NCBI RefSeq assembly: GCF_016820445.1
Contig: NZ_JADHDT010000002.1
Coordinates: forward strand, 248,001-312,000
DNA: 64,000 nt
Origin: Sphingomonas beigongshangi
GTDB taxonomy: Bacteria; Pseudomonadota; Alphaproteobacteria; Sphingomonadales; Sphingomonadaceae
Reading direction: 5' to 3'
Part shown: positions 51,891 to 62,944 of the stretch, piece after piece
How positions within the stretch are numbered: position 1 is the first letter of the stretch
Layout of the letters: every line of letters begins with the position of its first letter
Notes under the pieces: model-generated
What the model saw: only the letters and a program-made list of their open reading frames with translations
Told to the model about the DNA's origin: nothing
The model's database searches: none
Program-made: the position numbers and the translations under genes

Positions 51891-53584
51891 TTCGCATCCG
51901 CCTTCATCATGTCGCGCAACGCGAGGGCGGCGCGGGCGGGATTGTCACGCGTGAAGCCGCGCACCGCGCCGATCCGGTCGTCGATGTTCTGGCTTTCCGC
52001 GAGCCGCTCAAGCCCGACGGGGTGATGCACGGTGATCCCCTCCGCGGCGAGCGCCGCGGCCGTGTCACCATCCGCCGCACCCATCGGCAGCGCGCCCGGC
52101 GTGGCTTCCTCGCGCTTCTTCATCAGGCCCTTGGCAAGCGGACGCACGCCGAGCAGCAGGACGAGCAGGGCGATGACGATCGCGGTCGCGTTGCGCGCCA
52201 GCACCGGCAGCCAGGCATTGTCGTACCATTTGGATGTCGCGACGTCGCCCGGGTCGGCGAACTTGCGGCTGATCACGGTCACCTGATCCTGCCGACCCTG
52301 ATCATAGCCCACCGCGCTCTTCACGAGATCGGTGATCTGGCCGATCTCCATCGCGCTGCGCTTGCCGGTGGCCGGATCGCGGAGCAGCACGGCGACCGAC
52401 AGGCGCTTGACCGTCCCCGGAGCGTTGCGCGTCACGGACACTTCCTTGCCGAGGTCATAGGCGCGCTGAAAACTGTCGGTCTGCTTGTTCGGATTGGGCG
52501 CTGGGCCGCCGGGGGTCGGCGCCGGATCCGGTGTCGCGGGCTGGCCGCTCGCGCCGTTCGCGGGCTGCGGCGTCGACAGCTGGCTGGCCGGCGGCGGCGT
52601 GTTGCTGAGCGCGCCGGGAATGCCGCCTGGCGTCGCCGGCGAGGGCGCCTGATTGCCGGTCCAGTTGCCGGTCTCGGCCCGCAGCGCGCCCTGCTTGTCG
52701 TAGCTTTCGCGCGTCGCCTGGGTCTCGTCCAGGTTGATGTCGGCCTGCACCTCCGCGGTGAAATTGCCCACGCCGACGAGCGGCGTGAGCAGCTGCGTCA
52801 GCTGCTGGCGGACCTTGGATTCCGTCTGGCGCTGCACCTCGAGCCGCTTGTCGCTGTCGCTGGTCGCCCCGGCTCCGCCGGGCTTGGACAGCAGCGCGCC
52901 CATCTGGTCGACCACGGAAACGCTTTCCGGCTTCATCCCCGGCACCGAAGAGGCGACGAGGTTGATGATCGACTGGACCTGCGCGTCGCTGAGCGCGCGG
53001 CCGCCCTGCAGCTTGATGATGACGGAGGCGGACGGGCTGGCGTTGTCGCGGACGAACACCGACGATTCCGGCATGGCGAGGTGGACGCGTGCCTCGGCGA
53101 CCGCGTCGATCTCCTCGATCGAGCGGGCGATCTCGGTCTCGCGCGCCTGGCGCAGGCGTTCGCCTTCGACCGCGCGGCTCACGCCCATCGGCAGCTGGTC
53201 GAGGATCGCATAGCCGCCCGGCGCCGCCTTTGGCAGGCCCTGGCCGGCGAGCAGCATCCGCGCCTTGCTATACTTGTCCTCGTCGACCGTCAGCGCACCC
53301 GTGCCGTCGTCTATCCGGCTGTTGATCCCCGCCTGGGTGAGCGCGCTGGTGACCGCCTGCTTGTCGGCATCGGTCAGATTGGTGAACAGCGTCTTCTGCG
53401 TCGGCGTCGACAGCGTCATCCAGGCGAGCGCGGCCGCGGCGATCAGGCCGACGAGCATCGCCATCGGCAGACTGCGGCGCACCGCGGGCTGTGCCAGCAC
53501 GCCCTTGATCTGGAGGAAGGGGTTGGCGAACTTCTCGGGCAGAGCGTTCGCCGATGGCGTGGTGGTGGTGAGGGCAGTGCTCAT
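51887..53584 (-). CDS. fliF: Flagellar M-ring protein FliF
   Basis: A 565-residue MS-ring protein with transmembrane helices near residues 40-60 and 430-450 (WLPVLARNATAIVIALLVLL). The secretin-like RBM core reads DEDKYSKARMLLAGQGLPKA and VHLAMPESSVFVRDNASPSA. A Pro/Ala/Gly-rich linker (about 305-370) precedes the second half. It is the membrane base on which the motor is built and is next to fliE and fliG. Confidence 0.96.
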   Translation of the reverse strand: MSTALTTTTPSANALPEKFANPFLQIKGVLAQPAVRRSLPMAMLVGLIAAAALAWMTLSTPTQKTLFTNLTDADKQAVTSALTQAGINSRIDDGTGALTVDEDKYSKARMLLAGQGLPKAAPGGYAILDQLPMGVSRAVEGERLRQARETEIARSIEEIDAVAEARVHLAMPESSVFVRDNASPSASVIIKLQGGRALSDAQVQSIINLVASSVPGMKPESVSVVDQMGALLSKPGGAGATSDSDKRLEVQRQTESKVRQQLTQLLTPLVGVGNFTAEVQADINLDETQATRESYDKQGALRAETGNWTGNQAPSPATPGGIPGALSNTPPPASQLSTPQPANGASGQPATPDPAPTPGGPAPNPNKQTDSFQRAYDLGKEVSVTRNAPGTVKRLSVAVLLRDPATGKRSAMEIGQITDLVKSAVGYDQGRQDQVTVISRKFADPGDVATSKWYDNAWLPVLARNATAIVIALLVLLLGVRPLAKGLMKKREEATPGALPMGAADGDTAAALAAEGITVHHPVGLERLAESQNIDDRIGAVRGFTRDNPARAALALRDMMKADAK

Positions 53585-53590
53585 CGCGCG

Positions 53591-53958
53591 TTACACCGGC
53601 ATGCTCATGATGTCCTTGTAGGCGGACAGCAATTTGTTACGGACCTGCAGCGTCGCCTCGAAGCCGACGGATGCCTGCTGACGGGCGAGCATCACCTTCG
53701 CGATGTCGACGGTCTCGCCGCGCTCGTAGCTTTCGGACAGCGCATTGGCCTTGTTCTGGCCCTCGTTGACGCTTTTCAGCGCGTCCTGCAGCGAGTCGGC
53801 GAAGCTGGCCGGCTTGGCCGCGCCGCCGGTCGCCTGCGCGCCGTCGACACCGGCGCCCGAACCGGCGCGGGCGAGCGCCTGATTGCGTTCGAGGATCTGC
53901 GCGCGCAGCGCCATCACCCGGTCGACGCCCATCGCGCCGCCGACGCCGGACACGCCGC

Positions 53959-53962
<4 letters not shown>
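53591..53962 (-). CDS. fliE: Flagellar hook-basal body protein FliE
   Basis: A 123-residue protein: the C-terminal core (SFADSLQDALKSVNEGQNKA, DIAKVMLARQQASVGFEATL, QVRNKLLSAYKDIMSMPV) is the classical FliE signature. FliE joins the MS ring and the rod. The N-terminal 45 residues are variable. It overlaps the flbD-like gene stop by four bases. Confidence 0.95.
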
Positions 53963-55287
<1,325 letters not shown>

Positions 55288-55470
55288 GGCTATCCCCCAA
55301 GGATGCAGCCTAGATGCGGCAGTAGTGGTAAATGCCCCGTTAAAGCGGCAGCCGGCCCGGCAAAATATTTCCGGGCGCGCGTGCCGGCGGCGCGATGCGC
55401 GCGCGCGCGTGGTCTTTCTATGGGGGGCGATGACGATGCCGGCGGCAGGACGATGCCGCGATTTTTCTCC

Positions 55471-55497
55471 TAAAACCCCGATTTGCACGGCCGTTAT
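55471..55497 (+). promoter_or_regulatory. Sigma-28 promoter of fliC
   Basis: TAAA (55471-55474), 15 bases, and GCCGTTAT (55490-55497) lie 67 bases upstream of the flagellin start. The layout matches the FliA consensus TAAA-N15-GCCGATAA and the sites before fliD and flgM. The long leader contains a strong AAAGGAG ribosome-binding site. Confidence 0.85.
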
Positions 55498-55563
55498 CCC
55501 CTTTGACGGCTCGGCCCTCCGCTGAAGGGGGCGGCGGGAAGGCCGTAGCAAAGGAGACCTCAC

Positions 55564-56460
<897 letters not shown>

Positions 56461-56540
56461 TCCGGCGCGGCGCCGGCACCGCCCCCCAAGGGTTCCGGCG
56501 CCGACGGACCGGCTCTTCCCCCAAGGAGAGCGGGCAAGGA

Positions 56541-56568
56541 AACCCCGGTGGTTCGCCACCGGGGTTTT
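56541..56568 (+). terminator. fliC terminator with UUCG loop
   Basis: An 11-base stem (AACCCCGGTGG/CCACCGGGGTT) closed by TTCG ends in TTTT. It lies about 80 bases after fliC and a few bases before the convergent HxlR gene stop, and could serve both. Confidence 0.9.
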
Positions 56569-56574
56569 CGCGCG

Positions 56575-57096
56575 TCAGGCGGGGGGCGGCACACCCTCTG
56601 CGCCGAAAGCGGCGCGCGCTGCCATGATCGCGCCGACATTGGCCTCGGCCCAGCCGATGACCGGGCGCAGCCTGTCGATCAGGCCCTCGCCCAGGCCGGT
56701 CAGCGCATAGTCCACCGCGACGGGCGTCGTCGGATAGACGGTGCGCGCGACCAGCCCGTCGCGCTCCAGGCTCTTGAGCACCTGCGACAGCATCTTCTGC
56801 GAAATGCCGCCGATCGTGTGGCGCAGCGCGTTGAACCGGCGTGGGCCGTCGGCAAGGTGCAGCAGGATCAGCACCGCCCATTTGTCACCGATGCGATCGA
56901 GCACCTGCCGGGTCGGACAGTGCGGATCGCGAGCATCGCCGGACGGCATGGTCGCGACCGTCCCGGCTCGCGGCGCGGCGGGATCGGGCGGGGCGGCGGC
57001 CGCCGCGCGCGGATGCGCCTGTGGCGGCGTGGCAAGGGCGAAGCCGGAAGCGGGGGCTGGAGCTGGGGGCGCGATCGGCCCGGATGCGGCGGACAT
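56575..57096 (-). CDS. HxlR-family transcriptional regulator
   Basis: A 173-residue winged-helix regulator: [40 protein letters not shown] and [20 protein letters not shown] are the HxlR/DUF24 signature, with a redox-type cysteine near the start of the domain. The first 55 residues are Ala/Pro-rich, so a downstream start (56949) is possible; AGGA precedes the ATG at 57096. It diverges from an NAD(P)-binding protein gene with a perfect dyad (57167-57185) between them. Confidence 0.87.
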   Translation of the reverse strand: MSAASGPIAPPAPAPASGFALATPPQAHPRAAAAAPPDPAAPRAGTVATMPSGDARDPHCPTRQVLDRIGDKWAVLILLHLADGPRRFNALRHTIGGISQKMLSQVLKSLERDGLVARTVYPTTPVAVDYALTGLGEGLIDRLRPVIGWAEANVGAIMAARAAFGAEGVPPPA

Positions 57097-57166
57097 GACG
57101 GGTTTCCTAAGCGTCACCTGGTGGATCGGCGGTGCCTTCTTTTCACCGCATAGCTTCATCGCTACC

Positions 57167-57185
57167 TGGTTTCCATTGGAAACCA
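57167..57185. promoter_or_regulatory. Candidate HxlR operator
   Basis: TGGTTTCCATTGGAAACCA is an eight-base perfect inverted repeat with a three-base centre, placed between the divergent hxlR and NAD(P)-binding genes and 18 bases before the latter's start. Its position suits repression of both genes. Confidence 0.75.
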
Positions 57186-57202
57186 CCTTGGGATGTTCGA
57201 CC

Positions 57203-57811
57203 ATGAATATCGCTGTCGTCGGCGCTACCGGACGCGCTGGATCGGAAATCGTTCGGGAGCTCGCGCGGCGCGGCCACCGGGTCACGGCGCTCGCACGCAA
57301 GCCGGAGCCGCTTGACGGTATCGAGGGCGTCACGCCGGTCGCGGTCGACGCGGCCGATTCCGCGGCGCTTGCGGCCCGCCTCGCCGGCCATGATGCCGTT
57401 GTCAGTGCGGTGCTGTTCGTCGCCCTACCGGCCGCGACGTTGATCGACGCGGTGCGCGCTTCCGGCGTCAAGCGCTACCTCGTCGTCGGCGGCGCCGGCA
57501 GCCTCGAGGTCGCGCCGGGCGTGCGTCTGCTCGATTCTCCGGATTTCCCGTCGGAGTATCGGGCCGAATCGGAAAGCGGCGCCGCTTTCCTGGACGCGCT
57601 CCGCGCAACAGACGATCTCGACTGGACGTTCCTGTCGCCATCGGCGCTGTTCTTCGAGGGCCCGCGCACCGGCGTGTTCCGGCTGGGACGCGACACGTTG
57701 CTGAGCCACGCCGGCGGCAGCAGCATCAGTTTCGCCGATTTCGCGATCGCCATGGCCGATGAGATCGAGCGCCCGGCGCACGTGCGCGCGCGCTTCACCG
57801 TCGGCTATTGA
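57203..57811 (+). CDS. NAD(P)H-binding protein, NmrA/SDR-type
   Basis: A 202-residue atypical short-chain dehydrogenase. The nucleotide motif is [20 protein letters not shown], with [20 protein letters not shown] and [14 protein letters not shown] typical of the YwnB-like NAD(P)H-binding group. The substrate is unknown; pairs with HxlR regulators often respond to reactive electrophiles or quinones. GGGA lies just before the ATG. It sits within the flagellar locus but has no flagellar link. Confidence 0.85.
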   Translation: MNIAVVGATGRAGSEIVRELARRGHRVTALARKPEPLDGIEGVTPVAVDAADSAALAARLAGHDAVVSAVLFVALPAATLIDAVRASGVKRYLVVGGAGSLEVAPGVRLLDSPDFPSEYRAESESGAAFLDALRATDDLDWTFLSPSALFFEGPRTGVFRLGRDTLLSHAGGSSISFADFAIAMADEIERPAHVRARFTVGY

Positions 57812-57857
57812 TCGCGCCAGGGGGCGGCCGGCCTCCGCCAGGCCGCCTTGCCGGACC

Positions 57858-58667
57858 CTACACCTTGCGGGCGAGCGCCTTCTTCAGCTTGGCATGGGCC
57901 GCCGCCTTGATCTGGCAGACGCGTGCCGATCCGACGCCCAGCACCTGCCCGATTTCCTCGAGGTTGAGTTCCTCGACATAATAGAGCTGGATGACCATCG
58001 CCTCGCGCTCGGGCAGCGCGGCGATCGCGGCGATCAGCGCATCGCGCAGGTCGCTCTCCGCCAGCTGCGCGAAGGCGTCGGGCGAATCGTCGGCGAACCA
58101 GGGCAGATCATCCTGATAGACGTCGTCGATCGACTCGAGGCGTAACGTGTCCGCCGTCGCGTAATCGGCGCGCAACCGTTCGACCGAGATGCCGAGCTGT
58201 GCTGCGACCGCGGCCTCGGACGGCGGCTGCCCGGTGGCCTGCGTCAGCGCGGCAACCGCCTCCTGATACTGGCGCCGCCGGCGCATCGCGCCACGCGTCG
58301 CGGTCGCCTGCCTACGCAATTCGTCGATCATCGCGCCGCGCAACCGGGTCTGCAGATAGGCGCGGAACTGCCCGCCCTGCTCGGCCGCCTGACCGATCGC
58401 CTCGACCAGCGCGACCAGGCCGATCTGTACCAGATCCTCGACATCGACGATCGTGCTCATCGACCCGTGCACATGCCAGGCGATCCGGCGGACCAGCGGC
58501 AGATACTGGCGGATCAGCGCCTCCTTCTCCGCTTCCGGTCGCCGGCGCGGCGAATAGGTCAGCGGCGGGGCAAGTCCTGCCGGCATCGGGCCGGGCACCG
58601 CGGGAATGCTGCCCGCGGGCGCGGGCTGTGCGTCGCGGAACGACTGGCTCATCGGTTCCATGCTCAT
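57858..58667 (-). CDS. fliA: Flagellar sigma factor sigma-28
   Basis: A 269-residue sigma-70-family factor. Region 2 reads IRQYLPLVRRIAWHVHGSMS, DVEDLVQIGLVALVEAIGQA and FRAYLQTRLRGAMIDELRRQ; region 4 is LPEREAMVIQLYYVEELNLE with EIGQVLGVGSARVCQIKAAA. It should read the three TAAA-N15-GCCG promoters in this window and is held by FlgM until the hook is done. The ATG overlaps the flhA stop (ATGA). Confidence 0.95.
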   Translation of the reverse strand: MSMEPMSQSFRDAQPAPAGSIPAVPGPMPAGLAPPLTYSPRRRPEAEKEALIRQYLPLVRRIAWHVHGSMSTIVDVEDLVQIGLVALVEAIGQAAEQGGQFRAYLQTRLRGAMIDELRRQATATRGAMRRRRQYQEAVAALTQATGQPPSEAAVAAQLGISVERLRADYATADTLRLESIDDVYQDDLPWFADDSPDAFAQLAESDLRDALIAAIAALPEREAMVIQLYYVEELNLEEIGQVLGVGSARVCQIKAAAHAKLKKALARKV

Positions 58668-60736
58668 GCCGCCAGCGCCTGTTGCTGGGGAGCACCGATC
58701 ACGGCGACGACTTCCACGGCTTTTTCCTCCGGAACTTCGAAGAACGACAGCACCGGCGTGTCGGGCAGCACGGTGCGCACCAGCTTGCGGATCGCGAGGC
58801 GGATCGCGGGCTGGACGACGAGGGCGAACGGCTTGGCCTCGGCGATCAGCGGCTGCGCCGCCTGCTGCAGCGCATCGACGATGCGACGACCGAGATCGGG
58901 TTCGATGACGTGGCGGCGCGATTGATCCGCGCGCGCAGCCTGGCCGAGCAGCCCTTCCAGCTGCCCTTCCAGCGTCATCACACGCAACGGTTCGCGCACC
59001 CCGCACAGTTTCTGGATGATCAGCGGTCCGAGTTCGGGCCGGATCAGCTCGATGATGTCCTCCGCGTCGGCGGCTCGCGTCGCGGCGACGGAGATCGCCT
59101 GCGCGATCCGGCGGAATTCCTTGAGCGGGATGTTCTCCGCGAGCAGGCCCTTCAGCACCTGCGTCAGCGTGGTGAGCGGCAGCGGGTTGGGTGTCAGCGA
59201 CGCGACTAGCTGTGCCGCGCGCTCCTTCAGTCCGTCGAGCAGCGACTGCACCTCGTCGGGACCGAGGAGGTCGGACGCGTTCTGGCCGAGCAGATGGTTG
59301 AGATGCGTCGCCATCACTGTGCCCGCATCGACCACCAGATAGCCCGCGCCCGTTGCCGCATCGGCGTCGCCCGCCGGGATCCACGTCGCGTCGAGACCGA
59401 AGGTCGGATCCTTCGCCTTCTTGCCGTCGAGCTGGCCATAGGCCTGGCCCGTGTCGAGCGCGAGCATCTCGTCCGGGCTCACCTGGTCTTCGCCGACGAC
59501 GACGCCGTTGACCAGGATGCGATAGGTGAAGGGCGCGAGGTTGATGTCGTCGCGTACCCGGCATTGCGGCACGACGAAGCCGAGGTCCTTCGACAGCTGG
59601 CGGCGCACGCCGGTGATGCGGCCCATCAGCGGCGCGCCGCGGCGCTCGTCGACCAGCGGCACCAGGCCATAGCCGATGTCGAGGTTGACCTGCATGCCGT
59701 CGGTGACCTCGTCCCAGCCGATCTTCGACGGATCGACGGGTTCGGCGGGCGCCTCGACCGGGATCGGCTTCGGCCGTTTCTCGATCTGGCGGAGCTTCCA
59801 GGCGGTGAAGCCGGCGATCGCCGCCGCGCCGAGGATGACGATATGCGGCATGCCGGGAAGGATGCCGAGGAGCGCCAGGATGACCGCGACGGGGATCCAC
59901 GTCCGCGACGAGCCGAACTGGCTGCCGATCTGGCCGGCGAGATCGTGCTCCGAATTGACGCGCGTCACGATCGCGGCGGCGGCGATGGAGAGCATCAGCG
60001 CCGGCAGCTGCGCGACGAGCGCGTCGCCGATCGCGAGCAGGATATAGGTCTTCGCCGCATCGGCCAGCCCCATGCCGTGGCTGACCGGGCCGAGGATCAG
60101 GCCGCCGATGATATTGGCGGCAAGGATGAGCATCGCGGCGACGGCGTCGCCCTTCACGAACTTGGACGAACCGTCCATCGAGCCGTAGAAATCCGCCTCG
60201 GTGGCGACCTCGACGCGGCGCGCCTTCGCCTGGTCGGGCGTGATCAGGCCGGCGTTGAGGTCGGCGTCGATCGCCATCTGCTTGCCGGGCAGCGCGTCGA
60301 GGGTGAATCGCGCGGAGACTTCCGATACGCGGCCCGCGCCCTTGGTCACGACGATCAGGTTGATGATCATCAGGATCGCGAAGACGAAGATGCCGACGAC
60401 ATAGTCGCCGCCGATCAGGAAGGTGCCGAACGCCTCGATGACATGGCCCGCCGCGCTCTCGCCCTCGTGCCCATGGACCAGCACGATGCGGGTCGAGGCG
60501 ACGTTGAGGCCGAGGCGGAACAGCGTCGCGAACAGCAGCACGGTCGGAAAGGCGCTGAAGTCGAGCGGCTTCTGCGCGTTGAGCGATACCATCAGCACGG
60601 CAAGGCTGATCGCGATGTTGGCGACGAAGAAGACGTCGAGCAGCTGCTTGGGGATGGGGACGACCATCACCAGCACGAGCAGCAGGATGGCGAGGGGCAG
60701 CGCGGCGCCGCGGCCGCCGGCGAGAAGCTTGTTCAT
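58664..60736 (-). CDS. flhA: Flagellar export apparatus protein FlhA
   Basis: A 690-residue protein. Eight transmembrane helices lie in the first half, with the FHIPEP signature RVSEVSARFTLDALPGKQMA followed by IDADLNAGLI. The cytoplasmic C-terminal domain (about 340-690) binds export chaperones. Length and motifs are normal. It starts four bases after the transglycosylase stop and is followed by fliA. Confidence 0.97.
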   Translation of the reverse strand: MNKLLAGGRGAALPLAILLLVLVMVVPIPKQLLDVFFVANIAISLAVLMVSLNAQKPLDFSAFPTVLLFATLFRLGLNVASTRIVLVHGHEGESAAGHVIEAFGTFLIGGDYVVGIFVFAILMIINLIVVTKGAGRVSEVSARFTLDALPGKQMAIDADLNAGLITPDQAKARRVEVATEADFYGSMDGSSKFVKGDAVAAMLILAANIIGGLILGPVSHGMGLADAAKTYILLAIGDALVAQLPALMLSIAAAAIVTRVNSEHDLAGQIGSQFGSSRTWIPVAVILALLGILPGMPHIVILGAAAIAGFTAWKLRQIEKRPKPIPVEAPAEPVDPSKIGWDEVTDGMQVNLDIGYGLVPLVDERRGAPLMGRITGVRRQLSKDLGFVVPQCRVRDDINLAPFTYRILVNGVVVGEDQVSPDEMLALDTGQAYGQLDGKKAKDPTFGLDATWIPAGDADAATGAGYLVVDAGTVMATHLNHLLGQNASDLLGPDEVQSLLDGLKERAAQLVASLTPNPLPLTTLTQVLKGLLAENIPLKEFRRIAQAISVAATRAADAEDIIELIRPELGPLIIQKLCGVREPLRVMTLEGQLEGLLGQAARADQSRRHVIEPDLGRRIVDALQQAAQPLIAEAKPFALVVQPAIRLAIRKLVRTVLPDTPVLSFFEVPEEKAVEVVAVIGAPQQQALAA

Positions 60737-60740
60737 GCCG

Positions 60741-61595
60741 TCAGTTCCCCAGGCTCGCGAGCATCATATAGGCGAGCCGCGCGGTGTTCGGCGTCGGACG
60801 CAGCAGGCTCTGCGCCGCGTCGGCGGTGTTGCCCGCGCCGAAGCGGGCCATTGCCTGCTTCGCCCAGTCGAGCGCGTCGGTCGCGCTTTCGTTGCCCCCG
60901 GTGACGACGGTGGCGTCGCCATCCATCTTCAGCGACTGCGCGGCAAAGGCCAGGTTGGCGGCGCGCGTCTCGCTGACGCTGTCGCTCGCCGCGTTCAGCT
61001 TGTCGGTGAACCGCTGGTAGATCGCGGACAGCGAACGGGGCTGGCCGTTCGAGGCGTAGAAGATGCTGCGATTGCTGTTCGCGGCGGCCGGAAACAAGGC
61101 GGCGGCAGAGGCGCCGGGGCTGGCCGCCATGGCCGACAGGAATTTCTTCGCGCCGCCGATCCCCAGGAAATGCGCCATGTACAGGTCGGTGCCATTGGCG
61201 CTGCGGCCCAGCGTACCTTCCAGTTCGCTCTTGTTGTCCGATGCATGTTCCGCCGCCATCAGCGAGGCGGCGGTGGGGTCGTTGCGCAGCGCGAGGATCG
61301 CCTGGCGCGTCGCGCTGTCGGAAACGGTGTAGCGGCCGCCCGCGGTCTGGCCGATGCTGTTCGCCGCCCATGCCATGCCGTGCTCGCCGCCGTGCTTCTT
61401 CATCACCGCCAGCCAGCTCTGCTCGACGAACTGATACAGGCCGCTGGCGGACGAGGTGCCCGCGCGCGCGCCGGCATTCAGCCCGCTTTCGATCTTGGCC
61501 TGGCCGAGCAGATAGTCGAAATCGACGCCCGTCTTGCTGCTCGCAAGCGCGATCGCCGATTGGACTCGTCCGGCAGAAATCGGATTGACGGTCAT
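60741..61595 (-). CDS. Lytic transglycosylase-like protein of the flagellar operon
   Basis: A 284-residue SLT-type protein: FDYLLGQAKIESGLNAGARA contains the catalytic Glu (about residue 36), then GTSSASGLYQFVEQSWLAVM and GTDLYMAHFLGIGGAKKFLS complete the fold. It lacks an evident signal peptide, so export through the flagellar apparatus or a cytoplasmic-side role is possible. It may cut peptidoglycan to let the rod pass, like SltF, PleA or FlgJ. It leads the transglycosylase-flhA-fliA operon under a sigma-54 site. Confidence 0.85.
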   Translation of the reverse strand: MTVNPISAGRVQSAIALASSKTGVDFDYLLGQAKIESGLNAGARAGTSSASGLYQFVEQSWLAVMKKHGGEHGMAWAANSIGQTAGGRYTVSDSATRQAILALRNDPTAASLMAAEHASDNKSELEGTLGRSANGTDLYMAHFLGIGGAKKFLSAMAASPGASAAALFPAAANSNRSIFYASNGQPRSLSAIYQRFTDKLNAASDSVSETRAANLAFAAQSLKMDGDATVVTGGNESATDALDWAKQAMARFGAGNTADAAQSLLRPTPNTARLAYMMLASLGN

Positions 61596-61632
61596 TGCGT
61601 CGGAACACACCCCTGTTATCGAGTGATGTTCC

Positions 61633-61648
61633 AGCAAGAGCCGTGCCA
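61633..61648 (-). promoter_or_regulatory. Sigma-54 promoter of the transglycosylase-flhA-fliA operon
   Basis: On the minus strand TGGCACGGCTCTTGCT is a perfect match to the -24/-12 consensus TGGCACG-N4-TTGCW. It lies about 40 bases upstream of the transglycosylase start in an intergenic gap. Confidence 0.9.
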
Positions 61649-61719
61649 AATTGGGTTAACGCTTTTCCCGTCGCGCCTGTCGCCCGCCGATCTGCGTCGG
61701 GGGACGGGGGCAGGGGGGC

Positions 61720-62034
61720 TCAGGCGTAGGCCTGGAACACCCGGTTGCGGCCGCCGCTGCCGGCGTCGCCGGACAGGATTTGCAGGCGGCGGCGAACATT
61801 TGCCGCCATCAGGTTGACGTAGATGCGGCACGTCTCGTTGAGACGGTTCGCCTCTTCCGCCAGCTCGCGGATTTCGGGGCCGGCGGGGCCGGTACCCAGT
61901 GCGGCGATTTCCTCGATCCCCGCCAGCTTTTCGGCGGTGGCACGCTCGAGCGCGCCGACGTCGTTGCTCTTCAGCGCGTCGATCTCGGCATGCAGCGCGT
62001 CGATGACGCGGATCAGGGCCTCACGCCTTTTCAT
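61720..62034 (-). CDS. flgN: Flagellar export chaperone FlgN
   Basis: A 104-residue helical protein (LIRVIDALHAEIDALKSNDV, IRELAEEANRLNETCRIYVN, LMAANVRRRLQILSG) consistent with FlgN, which escorts hook-associated proteins. Conservation is weak but it overlaps flgM by 14 bases, the standard flgM-flgN pairing. Confidence 0.82.
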   Translation of the reverse strand: MKRREALIRVIDALHAEIDALKSNDVGALERATAEKLAGIEEIAALGTGPAGPEIRELAEEANRLNETCRIYVNLMAANVRRRLQILSGDAGSGGRNRVFQAYA

Positions 62035-62344
62035 TGCCGTCCCAGTTCAGCTTGAGGGCGATGAGCCGGTCGGCGATGGTCGCCGGCAGGATGGGGAAGG
62101 AGCCGTTCTGGATCGCCTTGCGGATCTCCTGGACCCGGTCGGAGTCGATCGGCGCCTCGGAGGCGAGGGCCTTGGCAAGACCGCTCAGCTGCGCGCCCGC
62201 GCTCGCCGCGAGCAGTGCCGGATTGGCCTGGGTCGGGCTGGGCTGCGCGGCCACGGCCTGGGGCGACGGCACGGCCGAAGGCGCGGTGACGCGCGAGACG
62301 TTTCCACTTCCGTTCAGCGGCGATGAGCCGATTGATTCCACCAT
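62021..62344 (-). CDS. flgM: Anti-sigma-28 factor FlgM
   Basis: A 107-residue protein with a disordered N-terminus and a C-terminal FlgM core (SDRVQEIRKAIQNGSFPILP, ATIADRLIALKLNWDGNE). It holds FliA inactive until exported through the finished hook. A sigma-28 promoter lies upstream, giving a feedback loop. It is followed by flgN. Confidence 0.92.
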   Translation of the reverse strand: MVESIGSSPLNGSGNVSRVTAPSAVPSPQAVAAQPSPTQANPALLAASAGAQLSGLAKALASEAPIDSDRVQEIRKAIQNGSFPILPATIADRLIALKLNWDGNEKA

Positions 62345-62377
62345 GTCCGCACCTGTCCGAGGTTTCCGACAAGGGGA

Positions 62378-62404
62378 TAAACGGCCGATCGCGACGGGAG
62401 TTTA
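62378..62404 (-). promoter_or_regulatory. Sigma-28 promoter of flgM-flgN
   Basis: On the minus strand TAAA (62404-62401), 15 bases and GCCGTTTA (62385-62378) precede the flgM start by 34 bases in the gap after flgA. Same layout as at fliC and fliD. Confidence 0.85.
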
Positions 62405-62437
62405 GCAGATATTTGTGGCCGGGGCGCAGCGGCCCGG

Positions 62438-62944
62438 TCATTCGTCCCAGCCGGGCAGGGTGGCGCGGCCGCCGGCGATGGCGATCGCCTGGACCGGCGT
62501 CTTCGCATCGTCGACGCGAACCATGAACCGGGCGCCCGGCGCGGCATCGCCGATGGCGACGCCTTCACGGCTGATCGAGAAGCCGGGCGACCCCGCCTCG
62601 ATCACCACCGGATCGCCGCGGCGGATGACGGGCTCCGCCTTTGCCGTCGGCAGCACCGCGGCGCGCGTTGTCGGCGGCGGTGCGTCGGCGGGACGGATGA
62701 CGGGCACGAAGATTCGCCAGTCGGGTCCGGCGCACGACACCACCACCGCGTCATGCGCGTCCGTGCGCCACGACAGCGACACGGTCGGGCAGGCGGCGAG
62801 GCGCAGGCGGGAATCGATCGCGGTACGGGCCCCGCCCTCGGCGCCGATTGGCCGGCTGGTGAACGCCGCGACCGCGCGATCAAGGCCGCTGGTATCCTGG
62901 AACGCGCCGATGGCGGCGCCGGCGAGCAGAAACAAGGCGATCAT
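62438..62944 (-). CDS. flgA: Flagellar P-ring chaperone FlgA
   Basis: A 168-residue periplasmic protein with a signal peptide (MIALFLLAGAAIGAF). The SAF/ChapFlgA domain (PVIRRGDPVVIEAGSPGFSI, SREGVAIGDAAPGARFMVRV, AKTPVQAIAIAGGRATLPG) is at the C-terminus. It helps FlgI form the P ring. The rest of the flg operon (flgB onwards) is not in the window. Its start overlaps the motB-like stop. Confidence 0.9.
   Translation of the reverse strand: MIALFLLAGAAIGAFQDTSGLDRAVAAFTSRPIGAEGGARTAIDSRLRLAACPTVSLSWRTDAHDAVVVSCAGPDWRIFVPVIRPADAPPPTTRAAVLPTAKAEPVIRRGDPVVIEAGSPGFSISREGVAIGDAAPGARFMVRVDDAKTPVQAIAIAGGRATLPGWDE

Noticed and set aside
55341..55368. A second sigma-28-like box (TAAA-N15-GCAAAATA) upstream of fliC
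   Set aside because: The -10 half fits poorly, and the box at 55471-55497 is closer to the gene and matches the fliD and flgM sites.
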